From Bacteroidales bacterium (GTDB lineage: Bacteria; Bacteroidota; Bacteroidia; Bacteroidales; F082): a stretch of DNA of 64,000 nucleotides. Location of the stretch: positions 1-64,000 of the forward strand of contig JAEEJS010000064.1 in NCBI GenBank assembly GCA_016282015.1. Direction: 5' to 3'. Shown here in pieces: positions 11,586-22,979 of this stretch; position 1 is the first letter of the stretch; the number at the start of each line of letters is the position of its first letter. The position numbers and the translations under genes are program-made. The notes beneath the pieces are model-generated. The model saw nothing but the letters and a program-made list of their open reading frames with translations, had not been told where the DNA came from and did not search any database.

Positions 11586-13506
11586 TATCCAAAATCTGAT
11601 AAACCGAGTTGTTCGACTTGAATTCAGGCACTATAACTTTCATCTGTTTCACAATGTCGAAATCCTTGCATGTAGGCAGGATTTCAAGCAGTGTGGCTAT
11701 CTCGGAGTCAACCTCCTCGGCAGTGTACTGGCGAACCTTCGCGCGCATGATTTTCGGGTGCTCGGTCGGGACAGTGTTCTCACGTGTGGCCAACAGCTCC
11801 TCGTAGAGCTTTTCACCCGGACGCAGACCGGTAATCTCGATCTGCACATCAGGCATGTGCGACAGTTTTATCATCTTGCTTGCCAAGTCGTAAATCTTGA
11901 CCGGCTTGCCCATGTCGAACACAAAGATATCGTCGTCATCGCCTATGGCTCCGGCTTCAAGCACCAGGCTGCATGCCTCAGGAATGGTCATGAAGTAGCG
12001 GATGATGTTGCGGTCGGTGACTGTGAGAGGACCGCCGTGAGCCAGCTGTTTCTTGAACAGAGGGATAACCGAACCGTTTGAGCCCAGCACGTTGCCGAAA
12101 CGGGTGGTCACAAACTTGGTGCTGCAGTGGCGGCTCTGGGTGTAGATCTCGGCTATGCGCTTGGTGGCACCCATCACGTTGGTAGGGTTGACAGCCTTGT
12201 CGGTGGATATCATCACAAATTTCTCCACCTTGTATTCTATAGCCAAATCGGCTATGAGCTTGGTGCCGAACACATTGACATACACAGCCTCGTACGGGAA
12301 ACTCTCCATCAGAGGCACGTGTTTGTAAGCCGCTGCATGATAGATAATCTGAGGCTGGTATTTCTCGAACACCTCGCGCATCTTGTTGGCGTCCTTTACG
12401 TTGCCGACCACAAACTCCTTAGGCACGGCTATATGTTTGTATGGCTCCTCGTTGTTCAGCTCAAACTGCAGGTCGTACATGGGCGACTCGGCCTGGTCGA
12501 ACATCACCAGGCATTTGGGGTTGTGATGCAGCACCTGACGGCAGATTTCGCTACCTATTGAGCCTGCGGCTCCGGTCACCATCACCACCTTGCCTTCCAG
12601 CTCGTGTTTGACGTTCTCCTTGCCCAAAACTATAGGCTCACGCTCCAGCAAATCTTCAATCTTGATATCCTCAATCTGATTGAAATTCAAATGATTGCCG
12701 CTAATCCACGAGTCGACGTGAGGCACCGACTTGACACTCACTCCAAGGTCGATTATCTTGTTGATTATCTCCTGGCGTTGAGTTATGCTCAAACTCGGCA
12801 TGGCCAGAATAATCACATTGACGTCATACTTCTGAATGAATTCCCTGTTGAGAACCGCTTCAGGCTTGCGAATGAGCACTCCGTCTATGGACTTACCTAT
12901 TTTCGAAGGCGAGTCGTCAACGAAAGAAACTATGGTGTATTGGGTTGAAGTGTCCTGATACAGAGCGTTTTGGGTGATAAGACCAGCGTCGCCTGCTCCA
13001 TAGATAATCGCATTGACATTGTTGGGGTGAGGACGGAAATACTCGTTATAGATACGACGTATCACCAGACGCCCCAAGATAAGGAATATCAATGAGACAA
13101 GGCACATGATAAAGGTTGTCGAATACTTCGGGAAGAAATCCTGAAGGAAACTTAGAGAAGCGGTGTTATTGACTATGAATTTGCATATGAACAAGGAAAT
13201 GAAAATCCACATTACGGAATAACTGATGCGCTCAATATCCTTGAAACCTGTATATCTGACCATGCCTTTGTAGGAGCCGGTCAAAAGGAATCCCAATAGG
13301 AAAAACACGGCCACAACAGATATTCTGCGGAAGAAATCGGGCAGGTTCAATCCTTCATATTCAGGATAATATCTGACCATAGGCACGCATATTAAGGCTG
13401 CTATAACCAGTAACATGTCAAATATGAGCACATACACCCTTGACAATGAGCCTGAATTTCTTTTACCAAAAAACAATTTGGCAATTTTCATTAAAAGTAT
13501 CTTCAT
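11581..13506 (-). CDS. Membrane-anchored nucleoside-diphosphate-sugar 4,6-dehydratase (CapD/WbpM/PglF family)
   Basis: N-terminal TM segments; KVVMVTGAAGSIGSEICRQVL; STDKAVNPTNVMGATKRIAE. Confidence 0.92.
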   Translation of the reverse strand: MKILLMKIAKLFFGKRNSGSLSRVYVLIFDMLLVIAALICVPMVRYYPEYEGLNLPDFFRRISVVAVFFLLGFLLTGSYKGMVRYTGFKDIERISYSVMWIFISLFICKFIVNNTASLSFLQDFFPKYSTTFIMCLVSLIFLILGRLVIRRIYNEYFRPHPNNVNAIIYGAGDAGLITQNALYQDTSTQYTIVSFVDDSPSKIGKSIDGVLIRKPEAVLNREFIQKYDVNVIILAMPSLSITQRQEIINKIIDLGVSVKSVPHVDSWISGNHLNFNQIEDIKIEDLLEREPIVLGKENVKHELEGKVVMVTGAAGSIGSEICRQVLHHNPKCLVMFDQAESPMYDLQFELNNEEPYKHIAVPKEFVVGNVKDANKMREVFEKYQPQIIYHAAAYKHVPLMESFPYEAVYVNVFGTKLIADLAIEYKVEKFVMISTDKAVNPTNVMGATKRIAEIYTQSRHCSTKFVTTRFGNVLGSNGSVIPLFKKQLAHGGPLTVTDRNIIRYFMTIPEACSLVLEAGAIGDDDDIFVFDMGKPVKIYDLASKMIKLSHMPDVQIEITGLRPGEKLYEELLATRENTVPTEHPKIMRAKVRQYTAEEVDSEIATLLEILPTCKDFDIVKQMKVIVPEFKSNNSVYQILDK

Positions 13507-13528
13507 AATGTGTCAGTTTAGTTCGTGT

Positions 13529-14584
13529 TTATTTTTGCCATTCCTTGATGAGCTGTTCGTTCTGCATCTTGCAGATGAGCAGACAGTTGTTGTCGTCCAC
13601 AACTATATAATTGTCAAGCCCTTGCACTATCACTTTCTTCCTTCCGAACGAGCGCACTATGCAGTCCTTGCTGTCAACTATCTTCACGTTTTCACCTATG
13701 AGGGCGTTACCCTGAGCGTCGTAAGGGATGTGGGTGTAGAGGCTGCCCCAGGTGCCTATGTCGCTCCATCCGAAGCTGGCAGGGAATACGTGCACATCCT
13801 TCGACTTTTCCATCACGGCGTAGTCTATGCTGATGTTTTCGCAGGTAGGGAAGAGCTCGTCAACCACAGCCTGTTCGTCGTTCTTGTAGAAATGAGGCTC
13901 TATCTTGTCGAACACCTTGGCCAGATCAGGCACCAGCTGGGCTATGGTCTTCACCACCATCTTCACATTCCAGATGAAGATGCCAGCATTCCAGTAATAA
14001 CCGCCTTCGGCCAAGTATTTCTTTGCTGTTTCGAGGTTAGGTTTCTCCTTGAAAGCCTCCACTTTCTGGATTTTCTCCTTGGAGCTGGCGTCCACCGACT
14101 TGATGTAGCCGTAGCCTGTCTCGGGGCGTGTAGGCATCATGCCGAGGGTCACTATGACGTCGCGCTTAGCGGTATATTCCAATGAATCGTTAATCACTTC
14201 CTGGAAATGCGGCACGTCCAGCACCAGATGGTCGGCTGGCGAGAACACCAGGTTGGCGTCGGGATATTTTGCGTAAATCTTACGGCTCACATATTCGATA
14301 CAAGGAGCTGTGTTGCGCATGATAGGCTCCATAAGTATCTGAGTCTCCGGCACTTGCGGTAGCTGCTCCATCACTATGTCCTTGTATTTCTTGGATGTGA
14401 CTATCCAAACATGGTCGGGGGCTATTATGCCTTTGAAACGCTCCACAGTGAGCTGTATCATGGTCTTGCCCACGCCCATCACATCAATAAACTGTTTCGG
14501 CTTCTCGGGGGTTGACATAGGCCAGAAACGCGACCCCACGCCGCCTGCCATTATAATAAGATGATTATTGTTGTTGCTTGTCAT
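13529..14584 (-). CDS. manC: Mannose-1-phosphate guanylyltransferase
   Basis: IMAGGVGSRFWPMSTPEKPKQF; FSPADHLVLD. Confidence 0.93.
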   Translation of the reverse strand: MTSNNNNHLIIMAGGVGSRFWPMSTPEKPKQFIDVMGVGKTMIQLTVERFKGIIAPDHVWIVTSKKYKDIVMEQLPQVPETQILMEPIMRNTAPCIEYVSRKIYAKYPDANLVFSPADHLVLDVPHFQEVINDSLEYTAKRDVIVTLGMMPTRPETGYGYIKSVDASSKEKIQKVEAFKEKPNLETAKKYLAEGGYYWNAGIFIWNVKMVVKTIAQLVPDLAKVFDKIEPHFYKNDEQAVVDELFPTCENISIDYAVMEKSKDVHVFPASFGWSDIGTWGSLYTHIPYDAQGNALIGENVKIVDSKDCIVRSFGRKKVIVQGLDNYIVVDDNNCLLICKMQNEQLIKEWQK

Positions 14585-14605
14585 AATCTAAAAAATCTTT
14601 GTCAA

Positions 14606-15860
<1,255 letters not shown>

Positions 15861-15871
<11 letters not shown>

Positions 15872-16910
15872 TTTTAAAACATGTTTTTCCTTCACGATAT
15901 GCTTTCTCCCAGTTCCAGGCGCTGAGCGTCATGTCGTCGAGGCTGCGCTCGGCCTTCCAGCCCAACTCTTTGTTGGTGTAGGTAGGGTCGGCCCAAATCT
16001 TGACGATGTCGCCGGCACGGCGGCCCACTATTTCATATTTCAGCTTGACGCCTGAAGTCCTTTCAAACGATTTTATGATGTCCAACACCGAATATCCGGT
16101 GCCTGTTCCCACGTTGAATATCTCGAACGGAGCCTTCATCTTGCCCTGAATCATGCGCTCCACGGCTTTCACATGGGCCTTGGCAAGGTCCATGATGTGG
16201 ATGTAGTCGCGGATTGGCGTTCCGTCGGGGGTGTCGTAGTCGTTGCCGAACACTCTCAGGAAAGGACGTATGCCGTAAGCCGTCTGAGTGACGTAAGGCA
16301 TGAGGTTGGCCGGCACTCCGAACGGCAGCTCGCCCAGCTTGGCGCTTTCGTGTGCTCCCACAGGATTGAAGTAACGCAAGGCTATGGCGTTCAGGCCTTT
16401 ATATGCCGTGATGCAGTCCTGCATAATCTCTTCGGCTATCTGTTTGGTGTTGCCGTAAGGGCATTCAGCCTTTTTGATCGGAGCTTTTTCCGATATCGGC
16501 AGGTTTTCTGGATCCGGTTCGCCGTAAACGGTGCAGGAAGAGGAGAAAACCAGGTTTTCAACTCCGTATTTGTTCATCGATTCGAGAATGTTCATCAACG
16601 AATCGAGGTTGTTGCGATAATATTTCAAGGGCTGTTCCACCGACTCGCCGACCGCCTTATGCGCCGCGAAGTGTATCACGCCCTTTATGTCCTGATGACG
16701 GCTGAAAAAGTCGTCAACCTTCTGGCGGTCGGCGAGGTCGAACTGCTCGAACTCAGGACGCTTGCCCGTTATGGAGGCAATGGCGTCGAGAGCCTCTATC
16801 CTGGAATTGAACAGAGCGTCCACTATTATCACATCGTAGCCCTGCTGCTGCAGTTCCACTGTTGTGTGGGAACCGATGAATCCCGTGCCGCCTGTAACTA
16901 ATATCTTCAT
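15861..16910 (-). CDS. galE: UDP-glucose 4-epimerase (copy 1)
   Basis: KILVTGGTGFIGSHTTVEL; SSSCTVYGEP; YGNTK. Confidence 0.93.
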
Positions 16911-16937
16911 TTTATATGTTTACTTTCTTTTATCATA

Positions 16938-16974
16938 AGATTTCTCCACCACGCTTCGCTTCGGTCGAAATGAC
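16938..16974. repeat. Family A dispersed repeat (AGATTTCTCC...GCTTCGGTCGAAATGAC)
   Basis: Shares both ends with copies at 42030, 43931 and 44000. Confidence 0.75.
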
Positions 16975-16979
16975 GAGGG

Positions 16980-17948
16980 CTAGCGCCATCCGAAAGGATG
17001 ACTTGCCAATGGCAGCTTCGCCAACGGATGGTAGTCTCCAACCAGTCCGATTGGCTTGGCGTTTCTAATCTCGTACACTATCTCTATGCAGTTTCTGGCT
17101 TCGGAAATCCTGAAACCTTCGCCTGCCAAAATCTTTTCGTAGCTCTTGGTATGCAGCTCGGTAAAGCCTGCGCTGAACTCAAACTCCGACCCGTCTATGG
17201 TGATGGTGCGGAAGGTCTTCTTCTCGCCCTGCACCGCGTTTTCCGGCAGAGTGTCGGCGTTGATGCTCAGGAAGTAACGCACACGGGCTTTAGGCATCTC
17301 CAGATAGCCCGCCACACGGTCGTGAGTGGAGATGTGCACCACGTTTTTCGTCACCGGACCGAATATCCACGACAGCATGTCGTAGAAGTGAATGCCGATG
17401 TTGGTGGCTATGCCTCCGCTTTTGTTCTCGTTGCCTTTCCAGGAAGCGTAATACCAGTTGCCTCTCGAAGTTATATATGTGAGGTCCACGTCATAAACCT
17501 TGTCTTTAGGACCTTCGTCAATTTTCTTTTTCAGGGCGACTATAGAGTCGTGCAGACGCAGCTGAAGTATGGTGTAGGCCTTATGTCCTGTCGACTGCTC
17601 CACCTTCTCCAGAGCGTCAATGTTCCAAGGGTTAAGCACCACCGGCTTCTCGCAGATGACGTCGGCGCCGAGGCGCAGCCCGTAGCGGGTGTGGGCGTCG
17701 TGCAGGTAGTTGGGTGTGCAAACCGTCACAAAATCTATATTTGTTCCGCGCTCTATGAGACGCGTGTTGTGTCTGTCAAAAAGTTCCTGTTCAGTGAAAA
17801 AAGCGGCATCAGGGAAATAACTGTCCATGATGCCCACCGAATCGCTTTTGTCGTAGGCCGAAACCATGTTGTTTCCCGTGTCTTTTATAGCTTTCAGATG
17901 CCTGGGCGCTATATATCCTCCAACACCGATAATCGCAAAATTCTTCAT
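16980..17948 (-). CDS. Gfo/Idh/MocA-family oxidoreductase, WlbA/WbpB-like UDP-GlcNAcA 3-dehydrogenase
   Basis: MKNFAIIGVGGYIAPRHLKAIKDTGN; VICEKPVVL; VDLTYITSRGNWYYASWKGNENKSGGIATNIGIHFYDML closely resembles WlbA. Confidence 0.88.
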   Translation of the reverse strand: MKNFAIIGVGGYIAPRHLKAIKDTGNNMVSAYDKSDSVGIMDSYFPDAAFFTEQELFDRHNTRLIERGTNIDFVTVCTPNYLHDAHTRYGLRLGADVICEKPVVLNPWNIDALEKVEQSTGHKAYTILQLRLHDSIVALKKKIDEGPKDKVYDVDLTYITSRGNWYYASWKGNENKSGGIATNIGIHFYDMLSWIFGPVTKNVVHISTHDRVAGYLEMPKARVRYFLSINADTLPENAVQGEKKTFRTITIDGSEFEFSAGFTELHTKSYEKILAGEGFRISEARNCIEIVYEIRNAKPIGLVGDYHPLAKLPLASHPFGWR

Positions 17949-17957
17949 ATATAAAAA

Positions 17958-18527
17958 CTATTCCTTATTTGTCATTCCTAGCTTGTCGAGGGATCCTCCA
18001 TTCAGCACGTACTCTCTTCCGCATTTACATTTTAAATCCGCTCCAAGTTTTTTTCCGCACTCACAAACCCATCCTATCTGTCTTGCCGGCACTCCGGCCA
18101 TCAGGGCGTAGTCGGGCACATCGTGTGTGACCACGGCTCCGGCCGCTATCAGGGCGCTCTTTCCCACTGTGTGGCCGCACACTACCGTGCAGTTGGCCCC
18201 CAGCGAAGCCCCTTCCTTTATTAAAGTCTTTTCATAAACGCCGTGCACCGGGAAATTTGCCCTGGGTGTCACCACGTTGGTAAAAACGCAGCTCGGACCG
18301 CAGAACACGTTGTCCTCAATCTCCACGCCCTCATACACCGACACGTTGTTCTGTATCCTAACGCCGTTACCTATCTTTACATTGTTTCCTATATTGACAT
18401 TTTGTCCGAGGGAGCAGTCCTTGCCTATAACCGCCCCTTTCTGGACATGGCAGAAATGCCAGATTTTGGTGCCGTCGCCCACGACGGCACCATCATCCAC
18501 ATAACTCGATTCGTGTTTGAAAAACAT
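17958..18527 (-). CDS. WbpD/WlbB-like N-acetyltransferase (left-handed beta-helix)
   Basis: Hexapeptide repeats; NVKIGNGVRIQNNVSVYEGVEIEDNVFCGPSCVFTNV; C-terminal CECGKKLGADLKCKCGREY. Confidence 0.88.
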   Translation of the reverse strand: MFFKHESSYVDDGAVVGDGTKIWHFCHVQKGAVIGKDCSLGQNVNIGNNVKIGNGVRIQNNVSVYEGVEIEDNVFCGPSCVFTNVVTPRANFPVHGVYEKTLIKEGASLGANCTVVCGHTVGKSALIAAGAVVTHDVPDYALMAGVPARQIGWVCECGKKLGADLKCKCGREYVLNGGSLDKLGMTNKE

Positions 18528-19318
18528 TATAAATTTGCTTTTTCAATGTCTTTGAAGTAGTTCACCGTACCCACTTTCAACTCGTCGGTGGCAGCGTCGT
18601 CGCAGACGATAATGCCCTTAGGATGCATCTGCAGGGCGCTCACGGTGCAGAGGTGGCAAACGCCGCCTTCTATAGCCTGTGCAATGGCGCGGGCTTTGTT
18701 GTGACCGTTGGCCAGAATCATCACCTCGTTTGAATCCATCACTGTGCCCACGCCCACTGTCAGAGCGGTCTTCGGCACCTTGTTGATGTCGTTGTCGAAG
18801 AAACGTGAGTTGGCAATGATAGTGTCGGTGGTAAGCGATTTCACGCGTGTGCGTGAAGTCAGCGATGAGCCCGGCTCGTTGAAGGCGATGTGGCCGTCAG
18901 GACCTATGCCGCCCATAAACAGGTGTATGCCGCCGTATTTCTTGATCTTAGCCTCGTAACGCGCGCATTCGGCTTCCAGATCGTCGGCGTTTCCGTTGAG
19001 AATGTTCACATTTTCCTTCTTGATGTCGATGTGTTTGAAGAAGTTGTTCCACATGAATGAGTGGTAGCTTTCCGGATGATCCTCGGGAATTCTCACATAT
19101 TCATCCATGTTGAATGTCACAACATTCTTGAAAGACACCTTGCCGGCTTTGTAAAGCTTTATGAGGGCTTTGTAAGTGCCGATCGGTGTCGAGCCTGTAG
19201 GAAGACCGAGTATAAACGGCTTCTTGGCTGTTGGCTTGAACTCGTTGATTCTGCGGACAATGTGGTTGGCCGCCCACTGTGACATCTTTTCGTATGTCGG
19301 TTCAATAATGACTCTCAT
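18527..19318 (-). CDS. nagB: Glucosamine-6-phosphate deaminase
   Basis: [56 protein letters not shown]. Confidence 0.95.
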   Translation of the reverse strand: MRVIIEPTYEKMSQWAANHIVRRINEFKPTAKKPFILGLPTGSTPIGTYKALIKLYKAGKVSFKNVVTFNMDEYVRIPEDHPESYHSFMWNNFFKHIDIKKENVNILNGNADDLEAECARYEAKIKKYGGIHLFMGGIGPDGHIAFNEPGSSLTSRTRVKSLTTDTIIANSRFFDNDINKVPKTALTVGVGTVMDSNEVMILANGHNKARAIAQAIEGGVCHLCTVSALQMHPKGIIVCDDAATDELKVGTVNYFKDIEKANL

Positions 19319-19340
19319 TTTTTTATGGTTTTGATAGGTT

Positions 19341-21554
19341 TTACTTGTTGATTAATTCTTTTGCACTCTTGATATATCCGAGAAATTCTTCAGTCTCTTT
19401 CTTGATTTGTTTGACGAAACTGTTGTCTTCGAGCTTTCCGTTAACGGCATCGCGTTCCGCCAGATTGCGGAATGTGGAGTTGCGGATGGAGTTCTCGTAG
19501 TCTTTCTTTCTTGTCTGATATACCTGATCGCAAACATAATGAAGCACTTTTTCGCCTCTGGTAAGTGCGTCGTTAAAGATTTCCTTTGTCAACGAAGGAC
19601 ATTTGTTGTAGATGAACCTCAAGGCCTGATAGCTGTGCAACAGTTTGTCCTTCTGGTACTTCTTCCACAATTCGTTGTAGCGTTTGTGGATGTCGTCCCA
19701 GCTGTCGAGTGTGCCGTCGCAGATGTCATCGATTATCTTTTCGAGGTCGTCGCCTGTAACCAGCTGTCCGCCCAAGTTGATCCATTCGCGCTGACGCACA
19801 TTGGTCAGGTGTTTGCACATCTGTTCGAAGCTTTCCTTCGGGTGAATCTCAAGATAATATACCAGGTTTCTGATAGCGTAGTAAATAATCATGTCCTCGT
19901 AAGCGTGGTAAGCCTCGTATGGCTTCAAAATCACGACTTTACGATGTGATTTCTCCATTTCCTCGCCCAATACCTCCAGGTTTTTGACCACTTCCTTGTC
20001 GCCGTTGAGCAGTTTGTTGCCCAAATCTCGCAAATCGTAGTATTCCCTTTCGGTCGACTCGCCTTTCGAACGCAGGTAAGCCTTGGCGGTCCACACTTCC
20101 AGAAGCTTGCGGCCTGCTATCACTTCCTCCATGGTATCAGGTGCGAATGTCTCAAACTCAATGTTCTGAATCTTGCGTTTGCGCTTGTCGCGTTTCTGGT
20201 ATTTGGAAGTGTTACGCGCAATGGCGTACATGTTGTACATCCACCAATAGGCCGGCATAACTTCCAGTCGGTCTTTTGCCACATTGTTGTTGACCAAGGC
20301 GAAAGGCAGTCTGATATTCATCTCGTTAGGGTAGTCGGCTTTTGAAAGCAGGGTGAATGAGGCAAACTGCGATGAGTGTTTCACGCTTGAGCAGAGACCC
20401 GGCCAGAAACCGCGCTTGGCCACTATCTCGCCGTCGGTTGCGCGGCTGTTGTGGTTGGAGCCCAAGGTGGCACCTGCTGCCATATTGCTCTGTCCCATCA
20501 CGCAGGCGGCAATGAGGAATGAGTTGTTGTGATGCTGCTCGTGTGCCGGGAAAATGAGGTTGTTCAACACCTCGCAGCATGAAATTGTCGAGTTGTCGCC
20601 CAAGATAGAGTAGATGACACGGGCGCCGTATTTCAGGTTGCAGTTGTCGCCTATAACAAAGCGGGCGGCCACCACCGAATAGAAGATATGGCAGCCGTAG
20701 CCAACTATACCGTTGACCAGGATGACGCCTTCTCCCACCTGGGTGGGCTCTTCGTCCGAAGAGTTGATGGTGACGTTTTTCAGCTTGTTTGCACCTTTGA
20801 TGTAGCAGCTTTTGCCTATCTTCACATCCTTGATAATCCAGGAGTTCTTGATGACGCAGCCCGAGTCGACAGTGCCGTAGTAGCCGCGGTGGCTGTCCAT
20901 GACGCATTTGTTGGTGATCTCGAACAGGCGGTCCTGCAACTTGGTGATGTCGGTGTATTTTGCCCACAGATATGCGTCGGCGGTAATCATGCCGTCGAAA
21001 GGCAGTACCCTGCGTCCTCCGCCTTCGTTCATAAGCTCAAGCCACACACGCACGTCTTCCGGCTCGCCGTCTTTCAGAATGCCGTTGCCGAATTTGGAGT
21101 GGTTGGTGCATGAAATCTCGTGTATGTTGAACAGAATGCAGTGGTCACCAATGATGTAGTTGGCCATGTAATGCACATCGTGAATGGCAGTGTAGTCACC
21201 TATGTCGCATGAAATGATGCTGCTGCCGGTTATGCCGCAGGGCATTTTCAAGTCGTGATACTGAAGCACCACGTTTTCCACAGCACCTATGCGTACCAGT
21301 CCGAAGAAGTGGTTGTTGCTGATGAGGGTGGGGTCGAACTTGTCGGTTACCAGGATGTCATCCCAGCTGGTAGCGCGGTTGCTGTTTTTAACCAAAATCT
21401 CGATTTCGGAAGCGTGCAGATGGCGCCAGCCTTTTGCAGGTTTCTTGACTTGTTGGTTCCTGAAAAAATATTCATCCTTACCTTTGGGGAGGTACTTTTT
21501 CTCCACAAAGTTCTCGTATATATTTTTGTAGGGTATTAATGTTACTTTTTCCAT
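19341..21554 (-). CDS. DUF4954-family protein with left-handed beta-helix segments
   Basis: ~737 aa; hexapeptide-like repeats ([46 protein letters not shown]); internal Met chosen as start. Confidence 0.75.
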   Translation of the reverse strand: MEKVTLIPYKNIYENFVEKKYLPKGKDEYFFRNQQVKKPAKGWRHLHASEIEILVKNSNRATSWDDILVTDKFDPTLISNNHFFGLVRIGAVENVVLQYHDLKMPCGITGSSIISCDIGDYTAIHDVHYMANYIIGDHCILFNIHEISCTNHSKFGNGILKDGEPEDVRVWLELMNEGGGRRVLPFDGMITADAYLWAKYTDITKLQDRLFEITNKCVMDSHRGYYGTVDSGCVIKNSWIIKDVKIGKSCYIKGANKLKNVTINSSDEEPTQVGEGVILVNGIVGYGCHIFYSVVAARFVIGDNCNLKYGARVIYSILGDNSTISCCEVLNNLIFPAHEQHHNNSFLIAACVMGQSNMAAGATLGSNHNSRATDGEIVAKRGFWPGLCSSVKHSSQFASFTLLSKADYPNEMNIRLPFALVNNNVAKDRLEVMPAYWWMYNMYAIARNTSKYQKRDKRKRKIQNIEFETFAPDTMEEVIAGRKLLEVWTAKAYLRSKGESTEREYYDLRDLGNKLLNGDKEVVKNLEVLGEEMEKSHRKVVILKPYEAYHAYEDMIIYYAIRNLVYYLEIHPKESFEQMCKHLTNVRQREWINLGGQLVTGDDLEKIIDDICDGTLDSWDDIHKRYNELWKKYQKDKLLHSYQALRFIYNKCPSLTKEIFNDALTRGEKVLHYVCDQVYQTRKKDYENSIRNSTFRNLAERDAVNGKLEDNSFVKQIKKETEEFLGYIKSAKELINK

Positions 21555-21602
21555 ACCGTTTAATTCTAATTTTACAAGGGTTAATTCATTGCTTTTCAAT
21601 TA

Positions 21603-21620
21603 CATAAATACCCCCCCCCC
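21603..21620 (-). promoter_or_regulatory. G10 homopolymer directly upstream of a -7-like box (TATTTATG), candidate slippage-sensitive promoter spacer
   Basis: CATAAATA-CCCCCCCCCC on the + strand, 49 bp upstream of the DUF4954 ATG. Confidence 0.3.
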
Positions 21621-21683
21621 GATCACGGCCAGGGTGTGACTACACGTGCATATCTGCACTTCGAAGCGATTATATGTATCATT

Positions 21684-22817
21684 TTATCTGTTAGCATACA
21701 TCGATTCGTAATACTTTTCATATTCGCCTGATGTGATGTTGTCCATCCAGGCTTGGTTCTCGAGATACCATTTCACAGTCTTTTCAATGCCTTCCTCAAA
21801 CTGCAGGCTGGGCTCCCAACCCAGTTCGCGCTGAAGTTTGGTCGAGTCGATGGCATAGCGCATGTCGTGGCCGGCGCGGTCTGTGACGTAGGTGATGAGG
21901 TTCATGTCCTCGCCCTCCTTACGGCCCAAGAGGCGGTCCACTGTGTTGATGACGACTTTGATGATATCTATGTTCTTCCACTCGTTGAAACCTCCGATAT
22001 TGTAAGTCTCGGCTATGGTTCCCTTGTGGAAAATCAAGTCAATCGCACGGGCGTGATCCTCCACATACAACCAGTCGCGCACGTTCTCGCCCTTGCCGTA
22101 CACAGGCAGAGGCTTGCGATGACGGATATTGTTGATGAACAGAGGTATCAGCTTTTCGGGGAACTGGTAAGGACCGTAGTTGTTGGAGCAGTTGGTCACT
22201 ATGGTCGGCATTCCGTAGGTGTCGTGGAAGGCGCGCACAAAGTGGTCGGAGCTGGCTTTCGATGCCGAATACGGTGAGTGCGGCATGTATTTCAGGTCTT
22301 CGGTGAAGAACTTGCTTCCGTAGGCCAGATGATGCTTGCCCGACGAAGCCTTGGTCGTAAACGGAGGTTTTATGCCCTCAGGGTCGGTCATTTCCAGAGC
22401 GCCGTACACCTCGTCGGTTGAGATGTGGTAGAAACGCTTGCCTTCCCACTTCTCGGGCAGCTGTTCCCAAGTCAGCTTGGCGGCCTGCAGCATGCTGAGC
22501 GTTCCCATCACGTTAGTCTGTGCGAAGGTGAAAGGGTCTTTGATAGAGCGGTCCACATGGCTTTCAGCTGCCAGATGAATCACTCCGTCAACCTTGTATT
22601 TTTTGAAGATATCCATTATTGTCTCGAAGTCGCAGATGTCTGCCTTGACGAAGGTGTAGTTGGGTTTGTCCTCTATGTCCTTCAGATTGGCGAGGTTGCC
22701 GGCATAAGTCAGCTTGTCGACGTTAATGATATGATAATCAGGGTATTTGTTGACAAAAAGTCTGACAACATGGCTGCCTATGAAACCCGCGCCTCCAGTG
22801 ATAATGATGTTCTTCAT
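21684..22817 (-). CDS. rfbB: dTDP-glucose 4,6-dehydratase
   Basis: MKNIIITGGAGFIGSHVVRLFVNKYPDYHIINVDKLTYAGNLANL; YSASKASSDHFVRA. Confidence 0.96.
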   Translation of the reverse strand: MKNIIITGGAGFIGSHVVRLFVNKYPDYHIINVDKLTYAGNLANLKDIEDKPNYTFVKADICDFETIMDIFKKYKVDGVIHLAAESHVDRSIKDPFTFAQTNVMGTLSMLQAAKLTWEQLPEKWEGKRFYHISTDEVYGALEMTDPEGIKPPFTTKASSGKHHLAYGSKFFTEDLKYMPHSPYSASKASSDHFVRAFHDTYGMPTIVTNCSNNYGPYQFPEKLIPLFINNIRHRKPLPVYGKGENVRDWLYVEDHARAIDLIFHKGTIAETYNIGGFNEWKNIDIIKVVINTVDRLLGRKEGEDMNLITYVTDRAGHDMRYAIDSTKLQRELGWEPSLQFEEGIEKTVKWYLENQAWMDNITSGEYEKYYESMYANR

Positions 22818-22884
22818 ACTAAATATAGCAAATTATTCAATCAATTTAACAAATTAATAGGCCCTTTTAAGGCAAATTAACTTG

Positions 22885-22892
22885 CAAATATA
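22885..22892 (-). promoter_or_regulatory. -7 box (TATATTTG) for rfbB
   Basis: TAnnTTTG on the minus strand in an AT-rich intergenic region. Confidence 0.45.
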
Positions 22893-22979
22893 CTAAATAA
22901 TTAAAAAATAAAAGAAAAAATGTAAAAATATTTTTTGCCGCCACAGTCAGTGTGACTGGCGACTCTCAATTGGCAAATG

